Positions 1-8,775 of a stretch of 64,000 nt of DNA are shown here, in pieces. Positions within the stretch are counted from its first letter, which is position 1. The number at the start of each line of letters is the position of its first letter. The notes below the pieces were generated by a model that saw only the letters and a program-made list of their open reading frames with translations, had not been told where the DNA came from and made no database searches. Location of the stretch: assembly GCF_900113965.1 (NCBI RefSeq), contig NZ_FORI01000001.1:248001-312000 (forward strand), given 5' to 3'. This DNA is from Treponema bryantii (GTDB lineage Bacteria; Spirochaetota; Spirochaetia; Treponematales; Treponemataceae). The position numbers were made by a program, and so were the translations under genes.

Positions 1-1
1 C

Positions 2-196
2 TATTCGATTAAGGGTGCAAAGGTTTACAACACAAAAGTTGATGAAGGTCAGATTCGTTTTATAACTGATTCAGCTTATGTGCTTACCGGCGAACTTACA
101 GATGATGAGCATAATACATGTCTTTACTCAGGTCAGAAAAATCTGGTCGAAGTAATGAAAGAGGCATTAAAAGATAAAATAACGCTTTTAGCGTAA
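2..196 (+). CDS. C-terminal fragment of an unrecognised protein
   Basis: An open frame enters from the left edge and ends at TAA 194-196, giving the last 64 residues of a protein. The visible part has no motif I recognise; it ends in a charged helix-like stretch (VMKEALKDKITLLA). It lies 58 bp upstream of ddh on the same strand, so it may belong to the same lysine/diaminopimelate operon, but that is inference from position only. A palindromic repeat starts 3 bp after its stop codon. Confidence 0.6.
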   Translation, partial: YSIKGAKVYNTKVDEGQIRFITDSAYVLTGELTDDEHNTCLYSGQKNLVEVMKEALKDKITLLA

Positions 197-198
197 TC

Positions 199-241
199 GG
201 TGGTTGTGGTCCCTGAGCCTGTCGAAGGGGTCGGAACCACC
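199..241. repeat. Palindromic repeat, GGTGGTT family, copy 1
   Basis: Imperfect palindrome with outer arms GGTGGTT and AACCACC and the inner words CCTGAGCCTGTCGAAGG. The same arms recur at 4657, 10642, 11229, 23848 and 26157. It sits between the partial gene and ddh, ending 14 bp before the ddh start. Confidence 0.85.
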
Positions 242-254
242 AAGTGAGGTATTT

Positions 255-1235
255 ATGAAAATCGGTATTTTAGGTTATGGTAACCTTGGTAGAGGTGTTG
301 AGGCTGCAGTAAAGCAGAATCCAGATTGTGAATTGACTGCTGTATTCACACGTCGTGATCCTTCAACTGTAAAAATCCTGACTGAAGGTGTTCCTGTTTA
401 TAACGTTTCTGATGTTGAAAAACACAAGGACGAAGTTGATGTTCTTATCATCTGTGGTGGTTCTGCAACAGACCTTCCAAAACAGACTCCTGAATATGCT
501 AAATATTTCAATGTAATTGATAGTTTTGATACACACGCAAAAATCCCAGAACACTTTGCAAATGTAGACAAAGTTGCAAAGGACTTTAAGCATACAGCAC
601 TTATCAGCTGTGGTTGGGACCCGGGACTTTTCAGCTTGAACCGTCTTTATGCTAACTGCATTCTTCCAAACGGAAAGGATTACACTTTCTGGGGCAAGGG
701 AGTTTCACAGGGACACTCAGATGCTATCCGCCGCATTGAAGGTGTAAAGGATGGCAAGCAGTACACAATTCCAGTACAGGCTGCTTTGGATGCAGTTCGT
801 TCTGGAAGCAATCCAGATTTGACTACTCGCCAGAAGCATACTCGTGAATGTTTTGTTGTAGCAGAAGAAGGAGCTGATAAGGCTCGCATTGAAAAAGAAA
901 TCAAAGAGATGCCAAACTACTTTGCTGATTACGACACAACAGTTCACTTCATCAGCGAAGAAGAATTGAAGAAGAACCACTCTGGTATTCCACACGGTGG
1001 CTTTGTAATCCGTTCTGGAAAAACTGGCTGGGACAACGAATTCAACAACGTAATTGAGTACAGCCTCAAGCTCGACTCAAACCCTGCATTTACTTCAAGT
1101 GTTCTCGTTGCTTACGCCCGCGCAGTTTACAGAATGAACAAGGAAGGCCAGACAGGCTGTAAGACAGTATTTGATGTTGCACCAGCTTACCTGAGCCCAC
1201 TGAGCGGTGAAGAGATTAGAGCTCATCTGTTGTAG
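255..1235 (+). CDS. ddh: meso-diaminopimelate dehydrogenase
   Basis: 326 residues, NADP-dependent oxidoreductase that aminates tetrahydrodipicolinate to meso-diaminopimelate in one step, bypassing the succinylase/acetylase branches. The N-terminus MKIGILGYGNLGRGVE is a Rossmann GxGxxG nucleotide site. Downstream, the segments ISCGWDPGLFS and FWGKGVSQGHSDAIRRI are typical of the Ddh family. Length matches the usual 320-330 residues. The longer frame starting at 204 reads through the palindromic repeat and is rejected: the ATG at 255 follows a GTGAGG ribosome site and begins the Rossmann strand. lysA follows 105 bp downstream, so the pair makes and then decarboxylates diaminopimelate for cell wall and lysine. 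Confidence 0.95.
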   Translation: MKIGILGYGNLGRGVEAAVKQNPDCELTAVFTRRDPSTVKILTEGVPVYNVSDVEKHKDEVDVLIICGGSATDLPKQTPEYAKYFNVIDSFDTHAKIPEHFANVDKVAKDFKHTALISCGWDPGLFSLNRLYANCILPNGKDYTFWGKGVSQGHSDAIRRIEGVKDGKQYTIPVQAALDAVRSGSNPDLTTRQKHTRECFVVAEEGADKARIEKEIKEMPNYFADYDTTVHFISEEELKKNHSGIPHGGFVIRSGKTGWDNEFNNVIEYSLKLDSNPAFTSSVLVAYARAVYRMNKEGQTGCKTVFDVAPAYLSPLSGEEIRAHLL

Positions 1236-1246
1236 TAAAAGATCAT

Positions 1247-1322
1247 CGTCATTGCGAGGAGCCCGCCAGGGCGACGTGGCAATCTATGTAGCATGGATTG
1301 CTTCGCTACGCTCGCAATGACG
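1247..1322. repeat. Palindromic repeat, CGTCATTGCGAG family, copy 1
   Basis: 76 bp element with inverted ends CGTCATTGCGAG and CTCGCAATGACG and internal GCAATC/GATTGC arms. It fills the ddh-lysA gap. Further copies are at 2587, 5892, 9720 and 24880, always between genes. Confidence 0.95.
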
Positions 1323-1340
1323 GCTAATTAAGGAAGAACT

Positions 1341-2582
1341 ATGAATTCATTTATAGAACAATCAAACTTTTTCGAGGGCAATGACCCGGAAAAGCTTGCT
1401 CAGGAGTTTGGTACTCCATTATACGTTTACAACGAGAACATTCTCCGTAACCGTATGGACGCTGTAGCTAAGGTAATTACAAAGTATAAGTACACTGCAA
1501 ACTATTCTGTAAAGGCAAATACAAACATTCACATCCTTAAGCTTGCTCTTGAAGAAGGCAACAACTGTGATGCTATGAGTGTTGGAGAAATCCAGATGCT
1601 GCTTAAGGCAGGCTTCCCAACCGACCGCATTTTCTTTGTTCCAAACAATGTAAGTGCAGAAGAAATGCAGTTTGCAATTGATAACGGAATTATGACAAGC
1701 TGTGACTCACTTGCTCAGCTCGAACTTTACGGCTCGTTGAATAAGGGCGGTAAGGTTGCAGTGCGCATCAATCCTGGTGTTGGTGCTGGTCATCATGAAA
1801 AGGTTGTTACCGGCGGTAAGAAAACTAAGTTTGGAATTTCTGAAGAGTTCATTCCTCAGATTTTTGAAATTGCCAAGAAGTATGATTTGACTATTGCTGG
1901 AATCAACCAGCACATTGGTTCACTCTTTATGGACCCTCAGCCTTACCTCGATGCAGTTACAAACCTGCTTCGCATTGCACTTCAGTTTAAGGATCTTGAA
2001 TTTGTTGATTTCGGCGGTGGTTATGGTATTCCATATCACAAGCTGGATGACGAAGCTGTTTTCCCAATGGAAGATTTTAAGAAGCGTCTTGAACCGATTC
2101 TCGATGACTTTGTTGCAAAATATGGAAAGCCTGTTCTGTTCAAGTCTGAGCCAGGACGTTTCTGTGTTGCAGAAGGCAGCGTAATTCTTGGCCGAGTTCA
2201 TGCAGTAAAACACAACAACGGAAAAACTTTTGCCGGAACAGATATCGGTATGAACGTGCTTGTTCGTCCAAGTATGTACGACAGCTGGCACGACATTGAA
2301 GTTATCCGCGATGGAAAAGTTGTTGCACGCGACAATCTGATGGAACAGACAGTAACTGGAAATATCTGCGAAAGTGGTGACCTTCTTGCTAAGGACCGCC
2401 AGCTTCCTGAAATGCAGCGTGGCGACCTTGCCTGTGTTCTCGATACTGGAGCTTATGGTTGGAGCATGTGTTCAACCTACAACAGCCGCCCACGTCCTGC
2501 AGAAGTTCTCATCTGCAAAGATGGCAGCGTAAAGCTTATCCGCCGTCGCGAGACCATTGAAGATTTAATGCGCTTGTTCTAA
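1341..2582 (+). CDS. lysA: diaminopimelate decarboxylase
   Basis: 413 residues, PLP-dependent fold-III decarboxylase giving L-lysine from meso-diaminopimelate. NYSVKAN near residue 58 carries the PLP lysine. HIGS (about 195), the glycine-rich DFGGGYGIP loop (about 228), EPGR (phosphate binding) and CESGD (catalytic cysteine and substrate loop) follow in family order. Length is normal for LysA. The ATG at 1341 has an AAGGAAG ribosome site about 7 bp upstream. It is the last enzyme after ddh, separated from it by a palindromic repeat. Another copy of the repeat, with a nested insertion, follows the stop. Confidence 0.96.
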   Translation: MNSFIEQSNFFEGNDPEKLAQEFGTPLYVYNENILRNRMDAVAKVITKYKYTANYSVKANTNIHILKLALEEGNNCDAMSVGEIQMLLKAGFPTDRIFFVPNNVSAEEMQFAIDNGIMTSCDSLAQLELYGSLNKGGKVAVRINPGVGAGHHEKVVTGGKKTKFGISEEFIPQIFEIAKKYDLTIAGINQHIGSLFMDPQPYLDAVTNLLRIALQFKDLEFVDFGGGYGIPYHKLDDEAVFPMEDFKKRLEPILDDFVAKYGKPVLFKSEPGRFCVAEGSVILGRVHAVKHNNGKTFAGTDIGMNVLVRPSMYDSWHDIEVIRDGKVVARDNLMEQTVTGNICESGDLLAKDRQLPEMQRGDLACVLDTGAYGWSMCSTYNSRPRPAEVLICKDGSVKLIRRRETIEDLMRLF

Positions 2583-2586
2583 ACTA

Positions 2587-2741
2587 CGTCATTGCGAGCG
2601 AAGCGAAGCAATCCATGCTACATAGATTGAGGCTTGATAATACAATTTCAAGCCTCAAAACGAATGAGTCAAGGCTTTAAGCGAAGCGTGCCTTGACCAT
2701 TCGTATTGCCACGTCGCCCTGTCGGGCTCCTCGCAATGACG
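2587..2741. repeat. Palindromic repeat, CGTCATTGCGAG family, copy 2, with nested palindromes
   Basis: Outer ends match the 70-76 bp family, but this copy is about 155 bp. The extra sequence between the half-elements contains two more hairpins: AGGCTTG...CAAGCCT and ACGAATG.GTCAAGGC...GCCTTGAC.CATTCGT. It therefore looks like one palindromic element inserted inside another. Confidence 0.85.
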
Positions 2742-2753
2742 TGAATTTTTCAT

Positions 2754-2759
2754 TATAAT
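2754..2759 (+). promoter_or_regulatory. -10 box immediately before the MATE gene
   Basis: TATAAT ends 7 bp before the ATG at 2767 and no Shine-Dalgarno is visible. A transcript from it would begin at or within a base or two of the start codon. Confidence 0.5.
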
Positions 2760-2766
2760 AATCCTT

Positions 2767-4095
2767 ATGACAAAAAATCTAACCGAGGGATCAATCCTCA
2801 AAAACATCGTCGTTTTTTCTTTACCATATCTTCTTTCATATTTTTTACAGACTCTTTACGGCATGGCAGACCTTTTTCTTGCCGGCCAGTTTAATGGCGC
2901 TGACGTAATTTCTGCGGTGTCCATCGGAAGTCAGGTAATGCACATGTTCACGGTAATTATCGTTGGACTTGCGATGGGCGGTACAGTTTTGATTGGACAG
3001 GCAGTTGGTGCCAAAGACTCAAAACGTACTTCTAAAATCATTGGTAATACAGTTACTTTCTTCCTGATTTTTTCAGCTGTCGTTACCGTAATTCTTCTAT
3101 TTGCTTGCCGTGGAATCGTAAATCTTATTCAGACTCCACCGGAAAGCCTTGAGCAGACAATCCTTTACCTTCGAATCTGTTTTATCGGAATTCCATTTAT
3201 TGTTGCCTATAATGTAATTGCTTCGATTTTCCGAGGCATGGGCGACTCAAAAAGCCCGATGATTTTTGTAATCATCGCCTGTACTCTCAATATTATTCTT
3301 GATTATATTTTTATGGGCGTGCTTGGCATGAAGGCTGAAGGTGCTGCAATTGCCACAGTAATTGCTCAGGCAGTGAGCGTCATCATCAGTTTGATTGCGA
3401 TTGTCCGCTCAAAATCTCTGCGTCTTACAAAAGAAGATTTCAAGCTCCAGCAGGAAGCGCTCGGTGCAATCTTAAAAATTGGTGTACCGGTTGCCTGCCA
3501 GGACGGCTTTATTCAGATTTCTTTTATGGTAATTACCGTAATTGCAAACCGTCGCGGTGTTGATGTTGCGGCTGCAGTCGGCATTGTAGAAAAAATTATC
3601 TGCTTCCTGTTCCTTATTCCTTCGAGCATGCTTTCAAGCATCAGCGCGATCGCGGCCCAGAATATCGGAGCAGGATACCACGACCGCGCGCGCCACACCC
3701 TCTACGCCGGCACCGCCATCGCAGTTGGAATCGGCGCGGTTTTTGCCGTTGCCTTCCAGTTTATCTCGTACCCGGTAATTAAACTTTTCACCCGCGAAGA
3801 AATTGTCGTAGTCCTTGGCACCCAGTATCTTAAATCCTACGTAACCGACTGTGTACTCGCAGCCATTCACTTCTGTTTCAGCGGCTACTTCTGTGCAATG
3901 GGAAAATCAATCATCTCGTTCATTCACAACGTAATTTCGATTATCGCCATAAGAATCCCAGGCGCCTGGCTCGCTTCAAAGCTCTGGCCGGAAACCCTCT
4001 TCCCAATGGGCTGCGCCGCACCACTCGGAAGTCTTCTCTCAGCACTTATCTGCGTTGGAGCATTTCTCTGGCTTAGAAAGAAAAAGCCTGCATAA
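2767..4095 (+). CDS. MATE family efflux transporter
   Basis: 442 residues, predicted inner-membrane exporter driven by Na+ or H+, of the NorM/DinF/MepA type. About twelve hydrophobic segments in two similar halves. The N-terminal signature is visible (VVFSLPYLLSYFLQTLYGMADLF, then VGLAMGGTVLIGQAVGAKD), and the second half has IGAGYHDRA. Length is normal for MATE proteins. The substrate cannot be told from sequence. The start ATG lacks a ribosome site but has a TATAAT 7 bp upstream. Its last 23 bp overlap the 3' end of the convergent gene at 4073-4612. Confidence 0.93.
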   Translation: MTKNLTEGSILKNIVVFSLPYLLSYFLQTLYGMADLFLAGQFNGADVISAVSIGSQVMHMFTVIIVGLAMGGTVLIGQAVGAKDSKRTSKIIGNTVTFFLIFSAVVTVILLFACRGIVNLIQTPPESLEQTILYLRICFIGIPFIVAYNVIASIFRGMGDSKSPMIFVIIACTLNIILDYIFMGVLGMKAEGAAIATVIAQAVSVIISLIAIVRSKSLRLTKEDFKLQQEALGAILKIGVPVACQDGFIQISFMVITVIANRRGVDVAAAVGIVEKIICFLFLIPSSMLSSISAIAAQNIGAGYHDRARHTLYAGTAIAVGIGAVFAVAFQFISYPVIKLFTREEIVVVLGTQYLKSYVTDCVLAAIHFCFSGYFCAMGKSIISFIHNVISIIAIRIPGAWLASKLWPETLFPMGCAAPLGSLLSALICVGAFLWLRKKKPA

Positions 4096-4612
4096 TTTCT
4101 TTTTCGAACGAGGTTGGCTGCCAGAGGTCCAGGTCTGTAAACTCAAGGGCAACAGAGCCGTTAGAGTCTTCGGTAATCTCTGGCACAAACTGAGCATCAT
4201 TTTTAGTTGTAAGAAACCACAAACGCAGAAGGGCAAAACGGGGATTTCCTTCTGCGGTGTATTCTGATTTGTGGCACAGAGGACTTGTAAGAGCAAAGCT
4301 TTTCAGATGAGTCTGTCTATCACCAGATTTTTCATTCAAATCTTTTATCTGACAAAACAAATCATAAGCCTTCATTAAATCTTCTTCATCTTTTTCTATA
4401 TACTGAGTTTTTGGCAAAATGAATTCCTGAAACTGTGTACGAAGCAAAGACCGCTTTTCTTCTTCCTGCTGATTAATGTGATTCTGAAGTCGTGTAAGTT
4501 TTTGAGATTCTGAATCTTCCTGTGGAATGCGGACACCGTTGTGCTGTGAAAATTCTTCCAGTTTCTGTGTAAAGTCCTGGAGAGTCTGTAAAATAGATTT
4601 CTTTTCTGCCAT
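4073..4612 (-). CDS. Hypothetical protein, 179 residues
   Basis: I do not recognise this family. The protein is soluble, with no signal peptide. Residues 1-75 are charged and helix-forming (a coiled coil is plausible, for example NHINQQEEEKRSLLR). The C-terminal half has aromatic, beta-like segments such as PRFALLRLWFLTTK. It converges on and overlaps the MATE gene by 23 bp. A TATAAA lies 8 bp before its ATG with no ribosome site. Codon use resembles its neighbours, which supports its being real. Confidence 0.7.
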   Translation of the reverse strand: MAEKKSILQTLQDFTQKLEEFSQHNGVRIPQEDSESQKLTRLQNHINQQEEEKRSLLRTQFQEFILPKTQYIEKDEEDLMKAYDLFCQIKDLNEKSGDRQTHLKSFALTSPLCHKSEYTAEGNPRFALLRLWFLTTKNDAQFVPEITEDSNGSVALEFTDLDLWQPTSFEKEIMQAFSF

Positions 4613-4656
4613 AGGGAAATTTTATATCTAATTAATTAAAAGTCAAATTTATAATT

Positions 4657-4691
4657 ATGGTTTCGATTCGCCCTTCGGGCTACTCAACCAT
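4657..4691. repeat. Palindromic repeat, GGTGGTT family, copy 2
   Basis: Imperfect palindrome with arms ATGGTT.CGA and ACTCAACCAT around GCCCTTCGGGC. It lies in the gap between the divergent hypothetical gene and the BMP gene. Confidence 0.8.
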
Positions 4692-4721
4692 CGTGAGGAA
4701 TAGTATTTTTTAGTAGATACT

Positions 4722-4742
4722 TATAATGCAATGTTTTATAAT
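4722..4742 (+). promoter_or_regulatory. Candidate -10 boxes for the BMP transporter operon
   Basis: Two TATAAT hexamers, at 4722-4727 and 4737-4742, lie 30-55 bp before the BMP start. Neither has a clear TTGACA partner. A strong GGAGG at 4763-4767 serves the ATG at 4777. Confidence 0.45.
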
Positions 4743-4776
4743 AGTGGCACTATCATTTATTTGGAGGAAATACTAA

Positions 4777-5886
4777 ATGAAAAAGCTTATTGCTATTGCA
4801 ATGATGATGGCACTTGTTTGCTCATCTACTTTTGCTGCTAAGGCAAAGAAGGCAAAAAAGTCTTCTATCAAAATCGCTATGGTAACTGACTCTGGAGATA
4901 TTACAGACCAGTCATTCAATCAGACAACTTACCAGGCTTGTAAAGATTACGCAGAAGCTAACGGACTTGAGTTTCAGTACTACAAACCAGCTGGAGATTC
5001 AAACGCAGACCGCGTTGCTTCAATCGATGCTGCTTATCAGGATGGTTACAATGTAATCGTTCTCCCAGGTTATCTTTTTGGTGAAGCAATCGGAAAGGTA
5101 GCTAAAGATTATGATGATGCAAAATTCATCGGACTTGATATTGGTGAAGGCGACCTCGGTGGTATTGCTGTTCCAGCTAACGTATTCTGTGCAGTTTATC
5201 AGGAAGAGATTCCTGGATTCTTCGCAGGTTATGCTGCAGTAAAAGAAGGATATCGTCACCTTGGATTCCTCGGTGGTATGGCTGTTCCAGCTGTAGTTCG
5301 CTACGGATACGGATTCGTTCAGGGTGCTAACAAGGCTGCTGAAGAACTCAAGATTGCTGACAAAGTAACAATCGAATATGTATACGGTGGACAGTTCTAC
5401 GGTGACCAGACAATCACAGCTTCTATGGACGCTTGGTACAAGAACCGTGGTGTAGAAGTTGTATTCGCTTGTGGTGGAGCTATCTGGTCTTCTGCTTGTG
5501 AAGCTGCTGCAAAAGTTGGTGGAAAGGTAATTGGTGTAGACGTTGATCAGACTGCACAGATTAACAAGTATGCTGACGGTATGTGTGTAACTTCTGCTAT
5601 GAAGGGTCTTTCTGCAACAGTAAACGCTGCTCTTTCTGCTGTTCAGGCTGGAAAGTGGGACGAATACTCTGGAAAGATTGCTAACCTCGGTCTCGTTTCA
5701 GGATCAGATCTTTCTGTAAACTACGTTGGACTTCCTACAGACACTTGGGCTATGAAGAACTTCTCTGTAAATGATTACAAGAAACTCGTAAAAGATGTAT
5801 TCGGTAAGAAAGTTACAGTTTCTAACTCAATCGACAAGGCTCCAGCTACAACTGTAAAGGTAAATTATTATCAGAATATTAAGTAA
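4777..5886 (+). CDS. BMP family substrate-binding protein of an ABC importer
   Basis: 369 residues, periplasmic or membrane-anchored binding protein of the BmpA/Med/PnrA family. Residues 1-20 are a signal peptide. The cysteine at 16 sits in ALVCSS, a poor lipobox, so cleavage after STFA is equally possible. The mature protein begins with the hallmark IAMVTDSGDITDQSFNQ. Later motifs include the GDSNADRV segment and FAGYAAVKEGYRHLGFLGGMAVP. A strong GGAGG fixes the start. The ATPase and two permeases downstream complete an importer. Family members bind purine nucleosides (PnrA) or riboflavin (RfuA). No FMN riboswitch is visible, so nucleosides are slightly favoured. Confidence 0.92.
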   Translation: MKKLIAIAMMMALVCSSTFAAKAKKAKKSSIKIAMVTDSGDITDQSFNQTTYQACKDYAEANGLEFQYYKPAGDSNADRVASIDAAYQDGYNVIVLPGYLFGEAIGKVAKDYDDAKFIGLDIGEGDLGGIAVPANVFCAVYQEEIPGFFAGYAAVKEGYRHLGFLGGMAVPAVVRYGYGFVQGANKAAEELKIADKVTIEYVYGGQFYGDQTITASMDAWYKNRGVEVVFACGGAIWSSACEAAAKVGGKVIGVDVDQTAQINKYADGMCVTSAMKGLSATVNAALSAVQAGKWDEYSGKIANLGLVSGSDLSVNYVGLPTDTWAMKNFSVNDYKKLVKDVFGKKVTVSNSIDKAPATTVKVNYYQNIK

Positions 5887-5891
5887 TTTAC

Positions 5892-5962
5892 CGTCATTGC
5901 GAGGAGCATAGCGACGAAGCAATCTACAATGGATTGCCACGCACTTCGTGCTCGCAATGACG
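5892..5962. repeat. Palindromic repeat, CGTCATTGCGAG family, copy 3
   Basis: 71 bp element with the family's inverted ends, 5 bp after the BMP gene stop. Confidence 0.93.
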
Positions 5963-5980
5963 ACGATTATAGTTCTTGAT

Positions 5981-6020
5981 AAAAGCGTGAACTCCAAATC
6001 CGGTGTTCACGCTTTTTTTG
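5981..6020 (+). terminator. Rho-independent terminator after the BMP gene
   Basis: Stem AAAAGCGTGAAC / GTTCACGCTTTT with a 12 nt loop followed by a T run. It separates the BMP gene from its transporter genes, which would raise binding protein over membrane components if read-through is partial. Confidence 0.85.
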
Positions 6021-6049
6021 TTTAAACCCATGCGAATTTAGTATATAAT
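6021..6049 (+). promoter_or_regulatory. Promoter for the ABC ATPase/permease genes
   Basis: TATAAT at 6044-6049 ends 8 bp before the ATG at 6058. TTTAAA at 6021-6026 lies 17 bp further up. No ribosome site precedes the ATG, so a leaderless transcript is likely. Confidence 0.5.
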
Positions 6050-6057
6050 TCTCTCTT

Positions 6058-7632
6058 ATGAGTGAAGAATACATCATTGAAATGCTTAATATCACTAAGC
6101 GTTTCCCCGGAATTATTGCGAATGACAATATCACCCTTCAGCTCAAAAAAGGCGAAATCCATGCGCTTTTGGGCGAGAACGGAGCTGGTAAGTCTACGCT
6201 TATGAGCGTTCTTTTCGGTCTTTATCAGCCGGAAGAAGGTGAGATTCATAAGAACGGAAAAAAGGTAGAAATCAAAAATCCTAATGATGCTACGGCTCTT
6301 GGAATTGGAATGGTGCATCAGCACTTTAAGCTCGTAGAAGTTTTTACCGTTCTTGATAACATTATTTTAGGCAGCGAAACAGTAAAGCATGGTTTTGTAG
6401 ATCGCAAGGCTGCCAGAGAAAAAATCATCAATCTGAGTCAGAGGTACGGACTTGCCGTTGACCCGGATGCAAAAATCGAAGACATCACAGTTGGTATGCA
6501 GCAGCGCGTAGAGATTTTGAAAATGCTTTACCGCGATAATGAGATTCTGATTTTTGATGAGCCAACTGCTGTTCTGACTCCGCAGGAAATCAAAGAGCTT
6601 ATGCAGATTATGAAGAACCTTGCGGCAGAAGGAAAATCAATCCTATTTATTACACACAAGCTCAACGAAATTATGGAAGTTTCAGACCGTTGTTCTGTTC
6701 TATGTAAAGGACGTTACATCGGTACTGTTGAGATTGCAAACACAAGCAAGGAAGAGCTCAGCCGCATGATGGTTGGACGTGACGTTAAGTTCACCGTAGA
6801 CAAAGAGCCTGCTAAGCCTGGCGACGTTGTTCTTGATGTTCAGAACCTTTGTGTTGAAAGTCACGTTCATAAAAAGCTTGCCGTTCATAACGTTAGCCTT
6901 CAGGTTCGTGCCGGCGAAATCGTTTGTATTGCCGGTATCGACGGAAATGGACAGTCTGAGTTCATCCAGGGACTCACTGGTCTTGAACGCCTTGCTCCTC
7001 ATTCTGAATCAAAAATCCTTCTTGGCGGAGTTGATATCACAAAGAAATCTATCCGCGAAAGAAGTAAGGCTGGTATGAGCCACGTTCCGGAAGACCGTCA
7101 CAAGCATGGTCTTGTTCTTGATTATACTCTTGAACAGAACATGGTGCTTCAGCGTTACTGGGAACCACAGTTCCAGAAAAATCAGTTTATAAAGAAAAAG
7201 GAAGTTTCTGCTTATTCACAGGAGCTTATTGATAAATATGATGTTCGTAGCGGACAGGGTAATAAAACTATTGCCCGCGCAATGTCCGGCGGAAATCAGC
7301 AGAAGGCAATTGTTGGCCGCGAGCTCGATAAAGAGCACAGCCTTTTGATTGCTGTTCAGCCAACCCGTGGTCTTGATGTTGGTGCCATTGAATATCTTCA
7401 TAAGGCAATTATTGCAGACCGAGATGCCGGCGCCGCTGTTCTTCTTGTTTCTTATGAACTTGAAGAAGTTTTGAATCTTAGCGACAGAATCCTTGTAATG
7501 TATGAAGGTGAGATTGTCGGGGAGCTTGATCCAAAACAGACAACACCGGAAGAGCTCGGTCTTTACATGGCCGGTGCTAAACGCAACGTAGGCGGCCAGG
7601 GTGCTGCCGGTGGGGAGGCAAAAGATGAGTAA
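6058..7632 (+). CDS. Double ABC ATPase of BMP-linked importer (NupO/YufO type)
   Basis: 524 residues with two fused nucleotide-binding domains, energising the import system. Domain 1 (about 8-240) has Walker A GENGAGKST, Q-loop HQHFKL, signature VGMQQRVEILK and Walker B LIFDEPT. Domain 2 (about 260-500) has the degenerate Walker A GIDGNGQSE that is normal for this family, the signature MSGGNQQK and IAVQPTRGLDVG. The order is typical of nucleoside/simple-sugar transporters. It overlaps the first permease by 8 bp, so translation is probably coupled. The terminator between the BMP gene and this gene plus its own -10 box suggest partly independent expression. Confidence 0.95.
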   Translation: MSEEYIIEMLNITKRFPGIIANDNITLQLKKGEIHALLGENGAGKSTLMSVLFGLYQPEEGEIHKNGKKVEIKNPNDATALGIGMVHQHFKLVEVFTVLDNIILGSETVKHGFVDRKAAREKIINLSQRYGLAVDPDAKIEDITVGMQQRVEILKMLYRDNEILIFDEPTAVLTPQEIKELMQIMKNLAAEGKSILFITHKLNEIMEVSDRCSVLCKGRYIGTVEIANTSKEELSRMMVGRDVKFTVDKEPAKPGDVVLDVQNLCVESHVHKKLAVHNVSLQVRAGEIVCIAGIDGNGQSEFIQGLTGLERLAPHSESKILLGGVDITKKSIRERSKAGMSHVPEDRHKHGLVLDYTLEQNMVLQRYWEPQFQKNQFIKKKEVSAYSQELIDKYDVRSGQGNKTIARAMSGGNQQKAIVGRELDKEHSLLIAVQPTRGLDVGAIEYLHKAIIADRDAGAAVLLVSYELEEVLNLSDRILVMYEGEIVGELDPKQTTPEELGLYMAGAKRNVGGQGAAGGEAKDE

Positions 7633-8773
7633 TAAATTTAAGACAGCCCTTGCTTCTGATACTTGTAAATCAATTCTTTCTGCTGTAATTTGTGCGCTTC
7701 TTGGTATTCTTATTGGTTTTATCATCCTTTTGATTATCAATGCTGAACATGCGCCAAAGGCTATCAGCGTAATTTTGAAAAACTGGCTGTATTATAGAAA
7801 TAACGGTAAAAAGCTTTACTACCTTGGTCAGACTCTAGTAAAGGCAGTGCCTCTTATTCTCTGTGGAATTGCAGTTTTGTTTGCATACAAATCTGGACTT
7901 TTCAACATTGGTGTTGCAGGTCAGTATTGTGTGGGCATTGGTATTTCACTCTGGTGTGCGCTTGCATGGCATTTGCCTTGGTTTCTTTGTGTGATTTTCG
8001 CTGTCGTGTGTGCTGCTTTGTGGGCTTGTATTGCGGGCCTCTTAAAAGCCTTCTGTAATGTAAACGAAGTTATTGCGGGAATCATGCTCAACTGGATTTC
8101 ACTTTATCTCGTGAATGTTTTGATGCAGAACGAGCGTGTTATGAACGTTGGTAAATCTGAGACCTTCTCAATTACTGCAACTTCACCTCAGTCACTTTTG
8201 CCAACTCTTGGTCTTGGTAAACTCTTCCATGATAACGAATATGTTTCTATTGCAGTTCCTCTTACAATTCTTGTTGCAATTCTCATCAATATTCTTTTGA
8301 AAAAGACTGTACTCGGTTACGAGCTTCGTGCTACTGGTTTGAACAAACATGCTGCAAAGTATGCCGGTATGAAGGACAAGAAAAATCTGATTCTGACAAT
8401 GGCAGTTTCAGGTGCTATTGCAGGTCTTGCTGCTTCGCTTTTCTATCTGACTGATATTCAGCCATGGAAGACAAGTTCAACTGTTCCTGCAATGGGCTTT
8501 AATGGAATTGCGGTTGCCTTCCTTGGTGAGCTGAATCCAATTGGTGTAATCTTCTCTGGTTACTTTATTCAGCATATCACTCAGGGCGGAAGTTTTATTG
8601 ATACAAAATATTTCAACCCTCAGATTGCAGATTTGATTTCTTCTATTATCATTTATTCATGTGCGTTTATGTTCCTGTTTAAGACTCAGTTGTCTAAGCT
8701 GATTGAAGGAAAGAAAAAGGCTACGAAGTCTGTGAAGTCTGAAGCTGCCGGTGGCGAGGCTAAGAGAGGTTAA
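7625..8773 (+). CDS. ABC permease of BMP-linked importer (NupP type)
   Basis: 382 residues, inner-membrane permease with about nine hydrophobic segments. Typical family stretches are FAYKSGLFNIGVAGQ (about 85), EVIAGIMLNWISLYL and AVAFLGELNPIGV. The longer frame from 7601 is rejected: the ATG at 7625 has GGGGAGG just upstream and begins MSNKFK before the first membrane helix. It overlaps the ATPase by 8 bp and is followed after 2 bp by the second permease. The C-terminus ends in a lysine-rich cytoplasmic tail. Confidence 0.94.
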   Translation: MSNKFKTALASDTCKSILSAVICALLGILIGFIILLIINAEHAPKAISVILKNWLYYRNNGKKLYYLGQTLVKAVPLILCGIAVLFAYKSGLFNIGVAGQYCVGIGISLWCALAWHLPWFLCVIFAVVCAALWACIAGLLKAFCNVNEVIAGIMLNWISLYLVNVLMQNERVMNVGKSETFSITATSPQSLLPTLGLGKLFHDNEYVSIAVPLTILVAILINILLKKTVLGYELRATGLNKHAAKYAGMKDKKNLILTMAVSGAIAGLAASLFYLTDIQPWKTSSTVPAMGFNGIAVAFLGELNPIGVIFSGYFIQHITQGGSFIDTKYFNPQIADLISSIIIYSCAFMFLFKTQLSKLIEGKKKATKSVKSEAAGGEAKRG

Positions 8774-8775
8774 TT

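Noticed and set aside
204-254. Longer ddh start at 204
   Set aside because: It would translate the palindromic repeat; the ATG at 255 has a ribosome site and begins the Rossmann motif.
4640-4776. FMN riboswitch that would mark the BMP importer as a riboflavin system
   Set aside because: No conserved FMN-aptamer core is visible; the only structure in the gap is a palindromic repeat.
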